Shown here piece by piece: positions 16,910-24,370 of a DNA stretch of 38,790 nt. Source of the stretch: Candidatus Latescibacterota bacterium (GTDB taxonomy: Bacteria; Latescibacterota; UBA2968; UBA8231); NCBI GenBank assembly GCA_009691525.1, contig SICG01000022.1:1-38790 (forward strand), read 5' to 3'. Within the stretch, counting starts at the first letter, position 1. Every line of letters begins with the position of its first letter. The notes below the pieces were generated by a model that saw only the letters and a list, made by a program, of their open reading frames with translations, did not search any database and was not told where the DNA came from. A program made the position numbers and the translations under genes.

Positions 16910-17554
16910 TCATTTCCTCTTGCGGGGCAGGGAGCCGATGATCATCAGGTTGCCGCTGGCAGTGACCGCGCCCTCCACACTCCAGGTTTTGGTCTGGCCC
17001 CCCAGTTTGTCGATGCAGCGCTCGCTCACCTTCACAAAGGGGGGTCGGCCCGGGTCGGCCAGGATCACCTGCTGCACCCCGGCCTTCACCGCCTTTTCGA
17101 TCAGGCAGTACAGGGGGTCGATCATCTCGTCCCAGAAACACACGTCGGCGGCCAGCAGTACATCGAAGCCGGCCAGTTCTTTGGCCGTCATTTCCTCAAA
17201 GCGGGCCTGCCGGGTCTGGATCTCCACCCCGTTGACTTCGGCGTGCAGGTCCAGGTAGGGAAAGACCTGCTCGTCGGCATCGATGCCGGTCACCCGAGCG
17301 CCGAATTGTTTGGCGCAAAAGACGCCAGCCAGCCCCCAGCCGCAGCCGGCCTCCAGCACCTGCGCGCCGATGGGCAAGCCCTGGTAGCCCAGGTAGTCCA
17401 TCAGCAGATAGCTGGACGACCAAAACTTGTTGCCGTGGATGGAGGGTTCGTGGTGTTTCTTGAGTTGCCGCATACGAGGGTGAGCAGCCTTGAGGATGGT
17501 GAGGCCGTAGGCGCGGCGCTCGACGCTTTTGTCTATGCTCTTTTTTTTGGCCAT
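16910..17554 (-). CDS. Class I SAM methyltransferase, lysine-methyltransferase-like (METTL/ETFB-KMT type)
   Basis: A 214-residue protein. The Rossmann motif I reads VLEAGCGWGLAGVF, followed by GARVTGIDADE (acidic loop), and the post-motif II stretch LLAADVCFWDEM. The upstream segment HGNKFWSSSYLLMDYL resembles the tryptophan-containing substrate/cofactor region of the seven-beta-strand protein lysine methyltransferases (ETFB-KMT, METTL families). It may methylate a protein, but a small-molecule substrate is not excluded. The N-terminus is Lys-rich (MAKKKSIDKS). It leads the minus-strand pair with the DapA-like gene and is divergent from the MATE gene. Confidence 0.8.
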   Translation of the reverse strand: MAKKKSIDKSVERRAYGLTILKAAHPRMRQLKKHHEPSIHGNKFWSSSYLLMDYLGYQGLPIGAQVLEAGCGWGLAGVFCAKQFGARVTGIDADEQVFPYLDLHAEVNGVEIQTRQARFEEMTAKELAGFDVLLAADVCFWDEMIDPLYCLIEKAVKAGVQQVILADPGRPPFVKVSERCIDKLGGQTKTWSVEGAVTASGNLMIIGSLPRKRK

Positions 17555-17573
17555 CGCTCAAGAGAAAGGATAG

Positions 17574-17579
17574 ATTATA
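17574..17579 (-). promoter_or_regulatory. -10 box for the methyltransferase operon
   Basis: The minus strand reads TATAAT at this position, a perfect -10 match, 19 bases before the start codon at 17554. No good -35 is present at 16-18 bases upstream, so activation or an extended element may be needed. No convincing promoter is seen for the divergent MATE gene in the 132-base gap. Confidence 0.5.
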
Positions 17580-17686
17580 AGCTGGTTCGGAGCCTGAAAA
17601 GTAAGGAATTGTGCGGTGGAAGCAAAAACCCCCCTGCGCCTGGGCCGGGCATCTCGCCGTGGCCGCTTTCATGAGAGCATGAGGAC

Positions 17687-19126
17687 ATGAGTTCCTACCT
17701 GCGACATCGCTGGCACGCAGAAGGTGGCTACCGCGAGTTCCTGATCCTCGCCTTCCCCCTCGTTCTCAGCACGGGTAGCTGGAGTGTCCAGCACTTCATC
17801 AACCGGGTTTTCCTCACCTGGCACTCCACCGAGGCGCTGGCCGCAGCGCTGCCCTCGGGCATCACCAACTTTATTTTCCTCAGCTTCTTCATGGGCATGG
17901 CCCAGTACACCAACACCTTCGTGGCCCAGTACAGCGGGGCTGGCCGGCCCGAGCGGGTGGGGCCGGCGGTGTGGCAGGGGCTGTATCTGGCCTTGCTGAG
18001 CGGGGTGCTGGGCTGGGGCCTCTCCTTTGTCTCGGTGCCGCTCTTCGACCTGATCGGCCACCAGCCCGAGGTCCGCCAGGAGGAGGTCAGTTACTTCCGG
18101 GTGCTCTGTTACGGGGTGGGGCCTTTTGTGGTCTCGGCAGCGGCTTCGTGTTTCTTCAGCGGCCGGGGCCAGACCTGGACGGTGCTGTGGGTCAACGTGG
18201 TCGGCACGGCGATCAACGTGATCCTCGACTACGGCCTGATCTTCGGCAACTGGGGTTTTCCCGCCTGGGGGATCAGGGGCGCGGCCTGGGCTACCAACAT
18301 CTCCTCCACCTGCACGGCCCTGCTCTTTGTGGGGTTGATGATGCGCGGGACCTACCGCCGCCAGTTCGCCACCCTGAGTGGCTGGCGGCCAGACGCCGAA
18401 CTCTTTGGCCGGCTGCTGCGCTTTGGCGGGCCTAATGGCCTCAACTTCATGCTCGACATGCTGGCCTTCTCGCTCTTTATCCTGCTGGTGGGCCGCATCG
18501 GCACCGTCGAGCTGGCCGCCACCAACCTGGCCTTCAACGTCAACAACCTGGCCTTCATGCCCCTCATCGGTGGCGGTATCGCCGTAGCCACCATGGTGGG
18601 CCAGCGTCTGGGACGGGAGCGGCCAGAGGCGGCGGAGTACTGCACCTGGACCGGCTTTCACCTGGCGGTTTGTTACATGACCTGTATGTCGCTGGCCTAT
18701 TTCCTCTTTCCCGACTTCTTCCTGATGCCCTTCGGGCTGCGCTCCCAGGGTGCCGAATTCGAAGAGGCCCGCCAGCTGGCGGTCTCGCTCTTGCGCATCG
18801 TCGGTATCTACTGCGTCTTCGACGCCATGTACATGAGTTTCACCGCCGCGCTCAAGGGGGCCGGGGACACCCGCTTTCTGATGGTGGTCTCGGTGGTCAT
18901 AGGCTGGGTGTTGCTGGTCATCCCCTCGTGGGTGACACTGGTCTATTTCGGCCCCCACCTCTATTTGGTATGGGCCTTCTTGTGCTTCTACATCATCGCC
19001 ATGGGTGTGGTGTTCTATTGGCGTTTCCGCGGGGGCAAGTGGAAGCAGATGCGGGTCATCGAGGTGGCGCCCATCGTGCCCGCCGAAGAGGAAGTGCTCC
19101 GGCACGAAGCCAAAGCCGGAGCCTAG
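17687..19126 (+). CDS. MATE-family multidrug/metabolite exporter
   Basis: A 479-residue polytopic membrane protein with the twelve-helix MATE layout. Characteristic segments are FLILAFPLVLSTGSWSVQHFINRVFL in helix 1 (part shown), FFMGMAQYTNTFVAQYSGAG ending the first pair, and the mirror-image second half beginning near RLLRFGGPNGLNFMLD. MATE proteins export organic cations, drugs or metabolites using Na+ or H+ gradients. The N-terminus is cytosolic and lacks a signal peptide. A ROK kinase follows 15 bases later with a good ribosome site, so they share a transcript. Substrate unknown. Confidence 0.93.
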   Translation: MSSYLRHRWHAEGGYREFLILAFPLVLSTGSWSVQHFINRVFLTWHSTEALAAALPSGITNFIFLSFFMGMAQYTNTFVAQYSGAGRPERVGPAVWQGLYLALLSGVLGWGLSFVSVPLFDLIGHQPEVRQEEVSYFRVLCYGVGPFVVSAAASCFFSGRGQTWTVLWVNVVGTAINVILDYGLIFGNWGFPAWGIRGAAWATNISSTCTALLFVGLMMRGTYRRQFATLSGWRPDAELFGRLLRFGGPNGLNFMLDMLAFSLFILLVGRIGTVELAATNLAFNVNNLAFMPLIGGGIAVATMVGQRLGRERPEAAEYCTWTGFHLAVCYMTCMSLAYFLFPDFFLMPFGLRSQGAEFEEARQLAVSLLRIVGIYCVFDAMYMSFTAALKGAGDTRFLMVVSVVIGWVLLVIPSWVTLVYFGPHLYLVWAFLCFYIIAMGVVFYWRFRGGKWKQMRVIEVAPIVPAEEEVLRHEAKAGA

Positions 19127-19141
19127 CGCTGGAGAGGTGCG

Positions 19142-20035
19142 ATGTCAGTCCATTGGGGGATAGATCTGGGAGGGACCAAGATCGAGGGGGTGGTGCTGGA
19201 AGCCGGGGAAGCCGAGCCCTTGTGCCGCATTCGCATCGCCACCGAAGCAGAAAAAGGGTACCGGCACATCGTGGGGCAGATGCAGCGGCTGGTAGAAGAG
19301 ATGAAGGCGCAGACCAGCCTGGCACCGGAGACAGTGGGCATCGGCACGCCGGGGGTGCTGGACCCGCAGACGCAGACCCTCAAGAACAGCAACACCCTCT
19401 GCCTCAACGGCCAGCCCCTCAAGGCCGACCTGGAAAAGGGCCTGGGTTTACCGGTGGAACTGGCCAACGACGCCAACTGCTTTGCCCTGGCCGAGGCGCG
19501 GCTGGGGGCAGGTAAGGGCGCCGAGACGGTGTTCGGGATTATCATGGGGACCGGGGTGGGCGGTGGGGTGGTGGTGCGCGAGCGGGTATTGTACGGCTGC
19601 CAGGGCATCGCCGGCGAGTGGGGGCACAATGTGCTGGACGCCGAGGGGCCGGCCTGCTACTGCGGCAAGCGGGGCTGCGTGGAGCGTTTCCTGGCCGGCC
19701 CGGCCCTGCAGGAATACTACACCAGCCTGTCTGGAAAGAGCTGGCCCTTAGACGAGATTGTCAGGAGTTGCGAGCGGGGTGGCGATAAACACGCCGAGGC
19801 CACCATGCAGCGGCTGATTGCCTATTTTGGGAAGGCCATCGCCTACCTGATCAATATCCTCGACCCCCATGTCATCGTGCTGGGCGGGGGGGTGAGCAAT
19901 GTGGATCTGCTCTATAGCGAGGGCGTGCGTGCAGCGGCGCTCTATGTGTTCAACAACCGCCTGGAGACTCGGGTGGTGAAGAACCAGTTGGGCGACAGCG
20001 CCGGGGTCTTTGGCGCGGCGATGCTGGTGGCCTGA
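19142..20035 (+). CDS. ROK-family sugar kinase
   Basis: A 297-residue ROK protein without a helix-turn-helix, hence a kinase rather than a repressor. Motifs in order: GIDLGGTKIEGV (ATP phosphate loop), NDANCFALAE (catalytic Asp), GIIMGTGVGGGVV, GEWGHNVL and the zinc site ACYCGKRGCVE, which marks ROK kinases. It phosphorylates glucose, fructose, N-acetylglucosamine/mannosamine or a similar sugar; which one cannot be read from sequence. Good ribosome site GGAGAGG. It converges on the RraA-like gene with four bases between the stops. It probably feeds a sugar of this accessory region into glycolysis. Confidence 0.92.
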   Translation: MSVHWGIDLGGTKIEGVVLEAGEAEPLCRIRIATEAEKGYRHIVGQMQRLVEEMKAQTSLAPETVGIGTPGVLDPQTQTLKNSNTLCLNGQPLKADLEKGLGLPVELANDANCFALAEARLGAGKGAETVFGIIMGTGVGGGVVVRERVLYGCQGIAGEWGHNVLDAEGPACYCGKRGCVERFLAGPALQEYYTSLSGKSWPLDEIVRSCERGGDKHAEATMQRLIAYFGKAIAYLINILDPHVIVLGGGVSNVDLLYSEGVRAAALYVFNNRLETRVVKNQLGDSAGVFGAAMLVA

Positions 20036-20039
20036 TTCT

Positions 20040-20753
20040 TCATCCCCTTCCCTTCTTCTCCTTCCACTCCGCGAACTCGGCCAAAGTCTGTGCATCCGGC
20101 GGATAGGTGCCCACGATGCTGGCACCGCTGCGGATCTTCTCGATGATGAAGTCTTCTTTCTCCTCCTGCTCCAGGGCTTCGCGCGCCACTGCCTCCGCCA
20201 GGTGGACGGGCACCACTACTACGCCCTCGCTGTCGCCCACCAGCCAGTCCCCCGGAAAGACGGCCACCCCGCCGCAGGCGATGGGCACCTGGAATTCGCT
20301 GGGGTGATGGACGGTCTTGTTGGCGTGGGCGTTCATCGCCGCCGCGTACGCCGGCAGGCCCAGGTCGGCGATCACCGGGCTGTCGCGGTAGGCCCCATCG
20401 GTGACGATGCCCCCTGCCCCCCGCTGCTGGAGACGGGTGGCCAGGATGGCGCCCATGGTGCCGGCGCGGGTGTCGCCGCGCGCGTCGATGGCAAAGACCT
20501 GACCGGATTCCACCTGTTCGATAGCCACCCGCTGGGCATCCTTGAGATTGTCCACTTCGCCCGAATTCAGGTCCTCGCGGGCCGGGATATAGCGCAGGGT
20601 GAAGGCCGGGCCGGCCATTCTGGTGCCGGGGCGCAGCGGAGCCACCCCGTGCATGTAGGTGTTGCCCAGTCCGTGTTTGCGCAGCACCGAGGTGAGGGTG
20701 GCGGTGCTGGGAAGGAGAAACTGTTGGACAAGATCGTTGTGCGGTGTGGGCAT
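20040..20753 (-). CDS. RraA-like / 4-hydroxy-4-methyl-2-oxoglutarate aldolase family protein
   Basis: A 237-residue RraA-fold protein. The core motifs are AGTMGAILATRLQQRG, GIVTDGAYRDSP and FPGDWLVGDSEGVVVVP; the Arg-Asp of the TDGAYRD loop binds substrate and metal in HMG/CHA aldolases. These class II enzymes cleave 4-hydroxy-4-methyl-2-oxoglutarate or oxaloacetate to pyruvate. Regulators of RNase E (RraA) are shorter (about 160 residues), so a catabolic aldolase is favoured. It starts 26 bases after the D-threonine-aldolase-like gene and is presumably cotranscribed. Confidence 0.87.
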   Translation of the reverse strand: MPTPHNDLVQQFLLPSTATLTSVLRKHGLGNTYMHGVAPLRPGTRMAGPAFTLRYIPAREDLNSGEVDNLKDAQRVAIEQVESGQVFAIDARGDTRAGTMGAILATRLQQRGAGGIVTDGAYRDSPVIADLGLPAYAAAMNAHANKTVHHPSEFQVPIACGGVAVFPGDWLVGDSEGVVVVPVHLAEAVAREALEQEEKEDFIIEKIRSGASIVGTYPPDAQTLAEFAEWKEKKGRG

Positions 20754-20779
20754 GGGGTTCTTTCTGGTGAGAGAGATCG

Positions 20780-21838
20780 TCAGCGGATTTTGCCGCGGGC
20801 AGAGATGGGCCAGACGGCCTCGACGCGGCCCTGGCGCACCGCGACCAGCTCGTCGTGTTCATTGACGCAGGGGCAGGGGTGTACGGGCAGCACCTGGACC
20901 CGCTCGCCGATCTGTGGTTTGGGATCGCAGGCCGAGACATCGACATGGCCGTGCTCCTCCGAGGCGCCGGAGAACCGCGCCTGGGGGTATTCGACGAGAT
21001 AGCCCATGCTCGGATGTTCGCCGTCCTGGAGGACCGAGGCGCTGAGGGACTTGCTGCCCCCGTCGAGGATGGCCCGGTCCGGGGTGGGCCGACTGACCAC
21101 GGTCATCAGCACCCGCAGGGCGCACTGGGCCACGGTGTGGGTGCCGCGGCGCAGGTGGCCTACCCCGCCCACGCAGTACTCGCCGGCCCGGTGCTCGGTC
21201 AGTTCTGGGACTTCGTGGGCGAGCAGGGCGCTGGCGGTGCTGCCGCCGCTGACGATGGGATGGGGCAGGCCGGCACCATCGAAGAGGGCCAGGGTCTCCT
21301 GGAGCACGGGGCGGGTCTGAGCGCTGGTGGGGAAGGCCATCAGGCCGCGCAATTCCAGGCCTGGGGAGCGGGCGATATGTTGAGCCAGGGCCAGGGCTGC
21401 CTGGGGCGAGGGCACCCCAGCTCGGCCACCGATGCCCAACTCCACGATCACCCCCACGGTGACACCGGCAGTGCGGGCGGCGGCGGAGAGGCCGTCGACG
21501 GTATAGGCGGAGTCAGCGGCCACGGTGAGGCGGGTGCGCCCGCTGAGGGCCACCAGGCGGTCGAGTTTGGCGGCACCGATGATGTTGTAGGGGATGAGCA
21601 CGTCCTGGTCCACGCCGCCGGCCACCATGACCTCGGCTTCGCCCAGCTTTTGGCAGGTGATGCCGATGGCTCCCCGCCGCATCTGCTGGTGGGCGATGGC
21701 CAGGGTTTTGTGGGTCTTGATGTGGGGGCGCAGGCCAATTTTGTGCTGGTTGAAGTAGCGGTGGTAGCGGTCGAGGTTGTCTTCGAGGCCGTCGAGGTCG
21801 ACGATCAGGACCGGGGTGTCGAGGTCTTCCACGCGCAT
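20780..21838 (-). CDS. D-threonine aldolase / D-serine dehydratase-like PLP enzyme
   Basis: A 352-residue fold-type III PLP enzyme (alanine racemase N-terminal barrel). The start ATG at 21838 follows AGGAGAG; the open frame extends upstream through the structured repeat, but that extension is not coding. DTPVLIVDLDGLEDN opens the barrel, and RPHIKTHKT carries the PLP Lys. The C-terminal metal site VHPCPCVNEHDELVAVR contains the His and Cys ligands typical of D-serine dehydratase-like and D-threonine aldolase-like proteins. Products may be glycine plus aldehyde, or pyruvate plus ammonia; the RraA-like aldolase downstream would fit pyruvate chemistry. Substrate not assigned. Confidence 0.88.
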   Translation of the reverse strand: MRVEDLDTPVLIVDLDGLEDNLDRYHRYFNQHKIGLRPHIKTHKTLAIAHQQMRRGAIGITCQKLGEAEVMVAGGVDQDVLIPYNIIGAAKLDRLVALSGRTRLTVAADSAYTVDGLSAAARTAGVTVGVIVELGIGGRAGVPSPQAALALAQHIARSPGLELRGLMAFPTSAQTRPVLQETLALFDGAGLPHPIVSGGSTASALLAHEVPELTEHRAGEYCVGGVGHLRRGTHTVAQCALRVLMTVVSRPTPDRAILDGGSKSLSASVLQDGEHPSMGYLVEYPQARFSGASEEHGHVDVSACDPKPQIGERVQVLPVHPCPCVNEHDELVAVRQGRVEAVWPISARGKIR

Positions 21839-21893
21839 GGTGTGCTCTCCTAGCGAGGGATGATGTTGCGCGGATATGGCGACTAGGTGTACT

Positions 21894-21922
21894 CTAGTAG
21901 GGCGAAGTTGATATTGCGTCAA
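21894..21922 (-). promoter_or_regulatory. Candidate promoter for the D-threonine-aldolase-like operon
   Basis: The minus strand reads TTGACG (21917-21922), a 17-base spacer, then TACTAG (21894-21899), 55 bases before the ATG. The -35 is good and the -10 moderate. It lies immediately outside structured repeat copy C. Confidence 0.5.
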
Positions 21923-21945
21923 GGGTGACGCGAGGTACCTGCTGC

Positions 21946-22180
21946 GCGGGCCGTGGGGTGCCCACTCCAGACGTTTCTGAAGTCCCGGATCCGCGACACC
22001 ATATAGATGGTGTCGAGTCGCGCTTTCGCGCGGCCACCCCCAGCCCAGCCTCCGCAGCACCATATAGATGGTGCTGCGGCCCCTCGCTCCTTAAACTACG
22101 CTTCCCCCAGCCCTGCCCTGCGATCCTTGCCCCGCCTCCGCTCCCCCAGAAACGTCTTTCGGGGCACTCCCCCGACCCGC
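21946..22180. repeat. Structured intergenic repeat, copy C, with inserted hairpins
   Basis: This element fills most of the 369-base gap between two divergent genes. Pairs: GCGGG 21946-21950 with CCCGC 22176-22180, GGGG 21955-21958 with CCCC 22169-22172, TGCCC 21959-21963 with GGGCA 22162-22166, and AGACGTTTCTG 21969-21979 with CAGAAACGTCT 22147-22157. Positions correspond to stems of copies A and B, but the bases differ on both arms, so pairing is kept by compensatory change. Inside are two extra hairpins, 21994-22015 and 22052-22079, both built on CACCATATAGATGGTG, and a small CGCG palindrome near 22019-22031. Confidence 0.75.
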
Positions 22181-22207
22181 TGTGGCTGCATACAAAAAGA
22201 GGTGTCC

Positions 22208-22759
22208 ATGCCCATCGATCTCCGCCCTCATCCACCCACGGTACTTATCGCCGCCATTATGGCACCCGACGAAGAGATACTGGCGCAAGCTAGAGAGAGG
22301 ATGGCTGAAGTGGTTGCGCCGATCCACCAGTTGGGGCCGGTCTATGCCTTCGAGTACAGCAGTTACTATGAAAAGGAGATGGGGCCGGGGTTGGTCAAGC
22401 AGTTGGTGTGGTTCGAGGGGGTGGTGGACCCGGCGGTGCTGTGCCAGGTCAAAGGGCGGATGATGGAGTTGGAGCGGGAATTAGGGCGCGAGGATGAGGG
22501 GCAGGTGCGGCGGCGGGCCAATCTCGATCCGGGCCTGGTCACCATCGAGAGCCTGGTGCTGGCCAGCACCAAATACAGCGGGCACCGCATCTGCATCGGG
22601 CCGGGGCTCTACGCCGAGACCACCCTGCTCTTTCAGAAAGGGCAGTACCGGCCCCTGGAGTGGACCTACCAGGATTTCCGCACTGAGGAGGCCCAGGATT
22701 TTCTCTTGGAAATCCGCGTCTGGCTGCTGCCCCGACGGGTCAGGGGTGGGGCGCCATGA
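22208..22759 (+). CDS. DUF4416 family protein
   Basis: A 183-residue protein matching DUF4416: AFEYSSYYEKEMGPGLVKQLV near the N-terminus (part of the signature), RRRANLDPGLVTIESLVLASTK in the middle and YAETTLLFQKGQ with WTYQDFRT near the end. The family is cytoplasmic and uncharacterised. The ATG at 22208 follows AGAGGTG. The open frame extends neither upstream nor in a conserved way through the repeat. Its 3' end overlaps the 3' end of the convergent cupin gene by 20 bases. The structured repeat copy C ends 27 bases before the ATG and could affect its expression. Confidence 0.88.
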   Translation: MPIDLRPHPPTVLIAAIMAPDEEILAQARERMAEVVAPIHQLGPVYAFEYSSYYEKEMGPGLVKQLVWFEGVVDPAVLCQVKGRMMELERELGREDEGQVRRRANLDPGLVTIESLVLASTKYSGHRICIGPGLYAETTLLFQKGQYRPLEWTYQDFRTEEAQDFLLEIRVWLLPRRVRGGAP

Positions 22760-23057
22760 ACACCAGCACCACCAGGCGCTGGCCGCTGGTATTGGTCACT
22801 CCGTGATCTTCTCCGGGCGGGCAGAGCACAGCCAGGCCCGGTCCCAGTTCGCGCTCTTCTGCACCCACCGAAAAGGTCCCTTTGCCTTCGAGCACGTAGT
22901 AGATCTTGTCCGCACCCTCGTGGGCGTGCGGGGTCTGGGACTGGCCCGGCTCGAAGCAATAGATGTCGCAGAACATCCGGGGGCTGTCGAAGATGTTCAC
23001 CTTTTGGAATTTGGCCGGGGAAAAGTGCTCTTGGGCAGCCAGTTCAACGACCTGCAT
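22740..23057 (-). CDS. Small cupin-domain protein
   Basis: A 105-residue single-domain cupin of the cupin_2 type. Motif 1 is PHAHEGADKIYYVLEGKG, with the two His ligands and the strand with YVLEG; motif 2 is CPPGEDHGVTNTSG, giving the third His. Metal-binding cupins of this size act as sugar or polyketide isomerases, dioxygenases or sensors; no specific role is readable. It begins three bases after the citrate synthase stop, so it is the last gene of that transcript. The 20-base antisense overlap with the DUF4416 gene is notable. Confidence 0.85.
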   Translation of the reverse strand: MQVVELAAQEHFSPAKFQKVNIFDSPRMFCDIYCFEPGQSQTPHAHEGADKIYYVLEGKGTFSVGAEERELGPGLAVLCPPGEDHGVTNTSGQRLVVLVFMAPHP

Positions 23058-23060
23058 GGC

Positions 23061-24194
23061 TCAGCTCCGCTTATCTACAGAGACGAAGGGGCGCTGATCG
23101 ATCCCGCGGTACAGATGAGCGGGCCGGATCAGTCGATTTCGGCCCAACTGCTCGATGACGTGGGCGGCCCAGCCGGCCACCCGACTCGAGACAAAGATGG
23201 GGGTATAGAGCGGGATGGGGATGTTCATCAGATAGTAGGTGTAGGCGCAAGGGAAATCGAGGTTGGGGTAGATGCCTTTCTGGGCGATCATGGTCTGCTC
23301 GACGATCTCGGCCAGTTCGATCCAGCGGTTGTCGCCCACTGCGGCGGCCACCTGGCGGCCTACCTTTTTCATCGCCGGTACCCGCGAGTCGCCTTTCTTG
23401 TACTCGCGGTGGCCAAAGCCCATAATTTTTTTCTTTTTTACCAGCGCATCCAGCACCCAGGCCTCGGCCTGATCGGCGCTGCCGATCTCCAAAAGCATGT
23501 GCATAGCCGCCTCATTGGCGCCCCCGTGCAGCGGGCCGGCCAGGGCACCGATGGCGGCGGTCACCGCGCTGTACAGGTCGCTGAGGGTGGAGACCACCAC
23601 CCGGGCAGTGAAGGTGGAGGCGTTGAAGCCGTGTTCGGCGTAGAGGATCAGCGAGACGTCGAGGGCCCGGATCTCATGGGGGGCCGGCTCGCTGCCGCGC
23701 AGCATGTAGAGCAGGTTGCCGGCCTGGCCCAGGCTGGGGTGGGGGGCGACCGGCTGCAGGCCCTGGCTGAAGCGGTGGCCGGCGGCGATGGTCAGGGGAA
23801 TCTTGGCCAGCAGGCGCAGGGCTTTGCGGATATTGGCCTGCGGGCTGTTGTCGCGGGTCTCCGCATCGAAAAAGCCCAGGGCCGAAACTGCGGTGCGCAG
23901 CAGGTCCATGGGATGGGCATCGGCGGGCGCCTGGCGCAGTAGGTCGACCACCTGGGGGGGCAGGGTGCGTTCGGCCCGCAGAGCGGCCTCGAACTCCTCC
24001 AACTGGGCGCGGGTGGGCAGCTCGCCGTGGAGGAGCAGATAGGCCACTTCCTCGTACACCGCCCCTTCAGTCAGGTCTTCGAGGTCGTAGCCGCAGATGA
24101 GCAGGTGGTTGCGCTCGGTGTCGATACGCGACAAGGCCGATTCGCCGGCGATGACGCCTTCGAGGCCGGGGCTGTAGGTGGGTTTCTCTGACAT
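23061..24194 (-). CDS. Citrate/2-methylcitrate synthase
   Basis: A 377-residue protein. I choose the ATG at 24194 since GGAG lies nine bases upstream; the open frame beyond runs into structured repeat copy B. Citrate synthase catalytic residues are all present: EHGFNAST (His188), GPLHGGANE (His223), MGFGHREYKKGDSR (His262) and NLDFPCAY (Asp313). It condenses acetyl-CoA (or propionyl-CoA) with oxaloacetate. The short length matches the bacterial type that includes bifunctional 2-methylcitrate synthases (PrpC), and a PrpB-like lyase gene is immediately upstream. Which acyl-CoA is preferred cannot be told from sequence, and no prpD is in the window. Confidence 0.93.
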   Translation of the reverse strand: MSEKPTYSPGLEGVIAGESALSRIDTERNHLLICGYDLEDLTEGAVYEEVAYLLLHGELPTRAQLEEFEAALRAERTLPPQVVDLLRQAPADAHPMDLLRTAVSALGFFDAETRDNSPQANIRKALRLLAKIPLTIAAGHRFSQGLQPVAPHPSLGQAGNLLYMLRGSEPAPHEIRALDVSLILYAEHGFNASTFTARVVVSTLSDLYSAVTAAIGALAGPLHGGANEAAMHMLLEIGSADQAEAWVLDALVKKKKIMGFGHREYKKGDSRVPAMKKVGRQVAAAVGDNRWIELAEIVEQTMIAQKGIYPNLDFPCAYTYYLMNIPIPLYTPIFVSSRVAGWAAHVIEQLGRNRLIRPAHLYRGIDQRPFVSVDKRS

Positions 24195-24233
24195 GACCGT
24201 ATTCTCCATTTTGTGATAGTACCTGTGCCCCGT

Positions 24234-24353
24234 CGGGGAGCGACCCACTCCGGCCTTTCCCGAGTCCCGGGCCTGCCGCCGCCGCCCCCTTCAGCCCCCA
24301 GGCCCTTTCCCGGCTCCACTCCCCCAGTAAAGGCCTTCGGGGTCATCTCCCCG
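24234..24353. repeat. Structured intergenic repeat, copy B
   Basis: This lies between the 3' end of the prpB-like gene and the start of citrate synthase, both minus strand. Pairs: CGGGGAG 24234-24240 with CTCCCCG 24347-24353, GACCC 24242-24246 with GGGTC 24340-24344, GGCCTTT 24252-24258 with AAAGGCC 24329-24335, and GGGCCTG 24269-24275 with CAGGCCC 24299-24305. It shares most of its sequence and its AT bulge after GGGTC with copy A. In this place it could act as an RNA-level processing, termination or stability element within an operon. Confidence 0.75.
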
Positions 24354-24370
24354 CCGCAGCGTTACATATA

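Noticed and set aside
17669-19105. A 478-residue open frame on the minus strand opposite the MATE gene
   Set aside because: Its composition (His, Gln, Gly, Glu-rich without motifs) is typical of an antisense shadow of a hydrophobic gene in GC-rich DNA; the plus-strand MATE protein is clear.
21839-22063. A 75-residue N-terminal extension of the D-threonine-aldolase-like protein
   Set aside because: It translates the structured repeat and lies beyond a good ribosome site and ATG at 21838.
22019-22079. A CRISPR array, because of two near-identical hairpin units
   Set aside because: Only two units with different outer stems and no regular spacers; they lie within a repeat element, and no cas gene is present.
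24195-24248. An N-terminal extension of citrate synthase
   Set aside because: It covers the flank and edge of repeat copy B, while ATG 24194 has GGAG upstream and fits family length.
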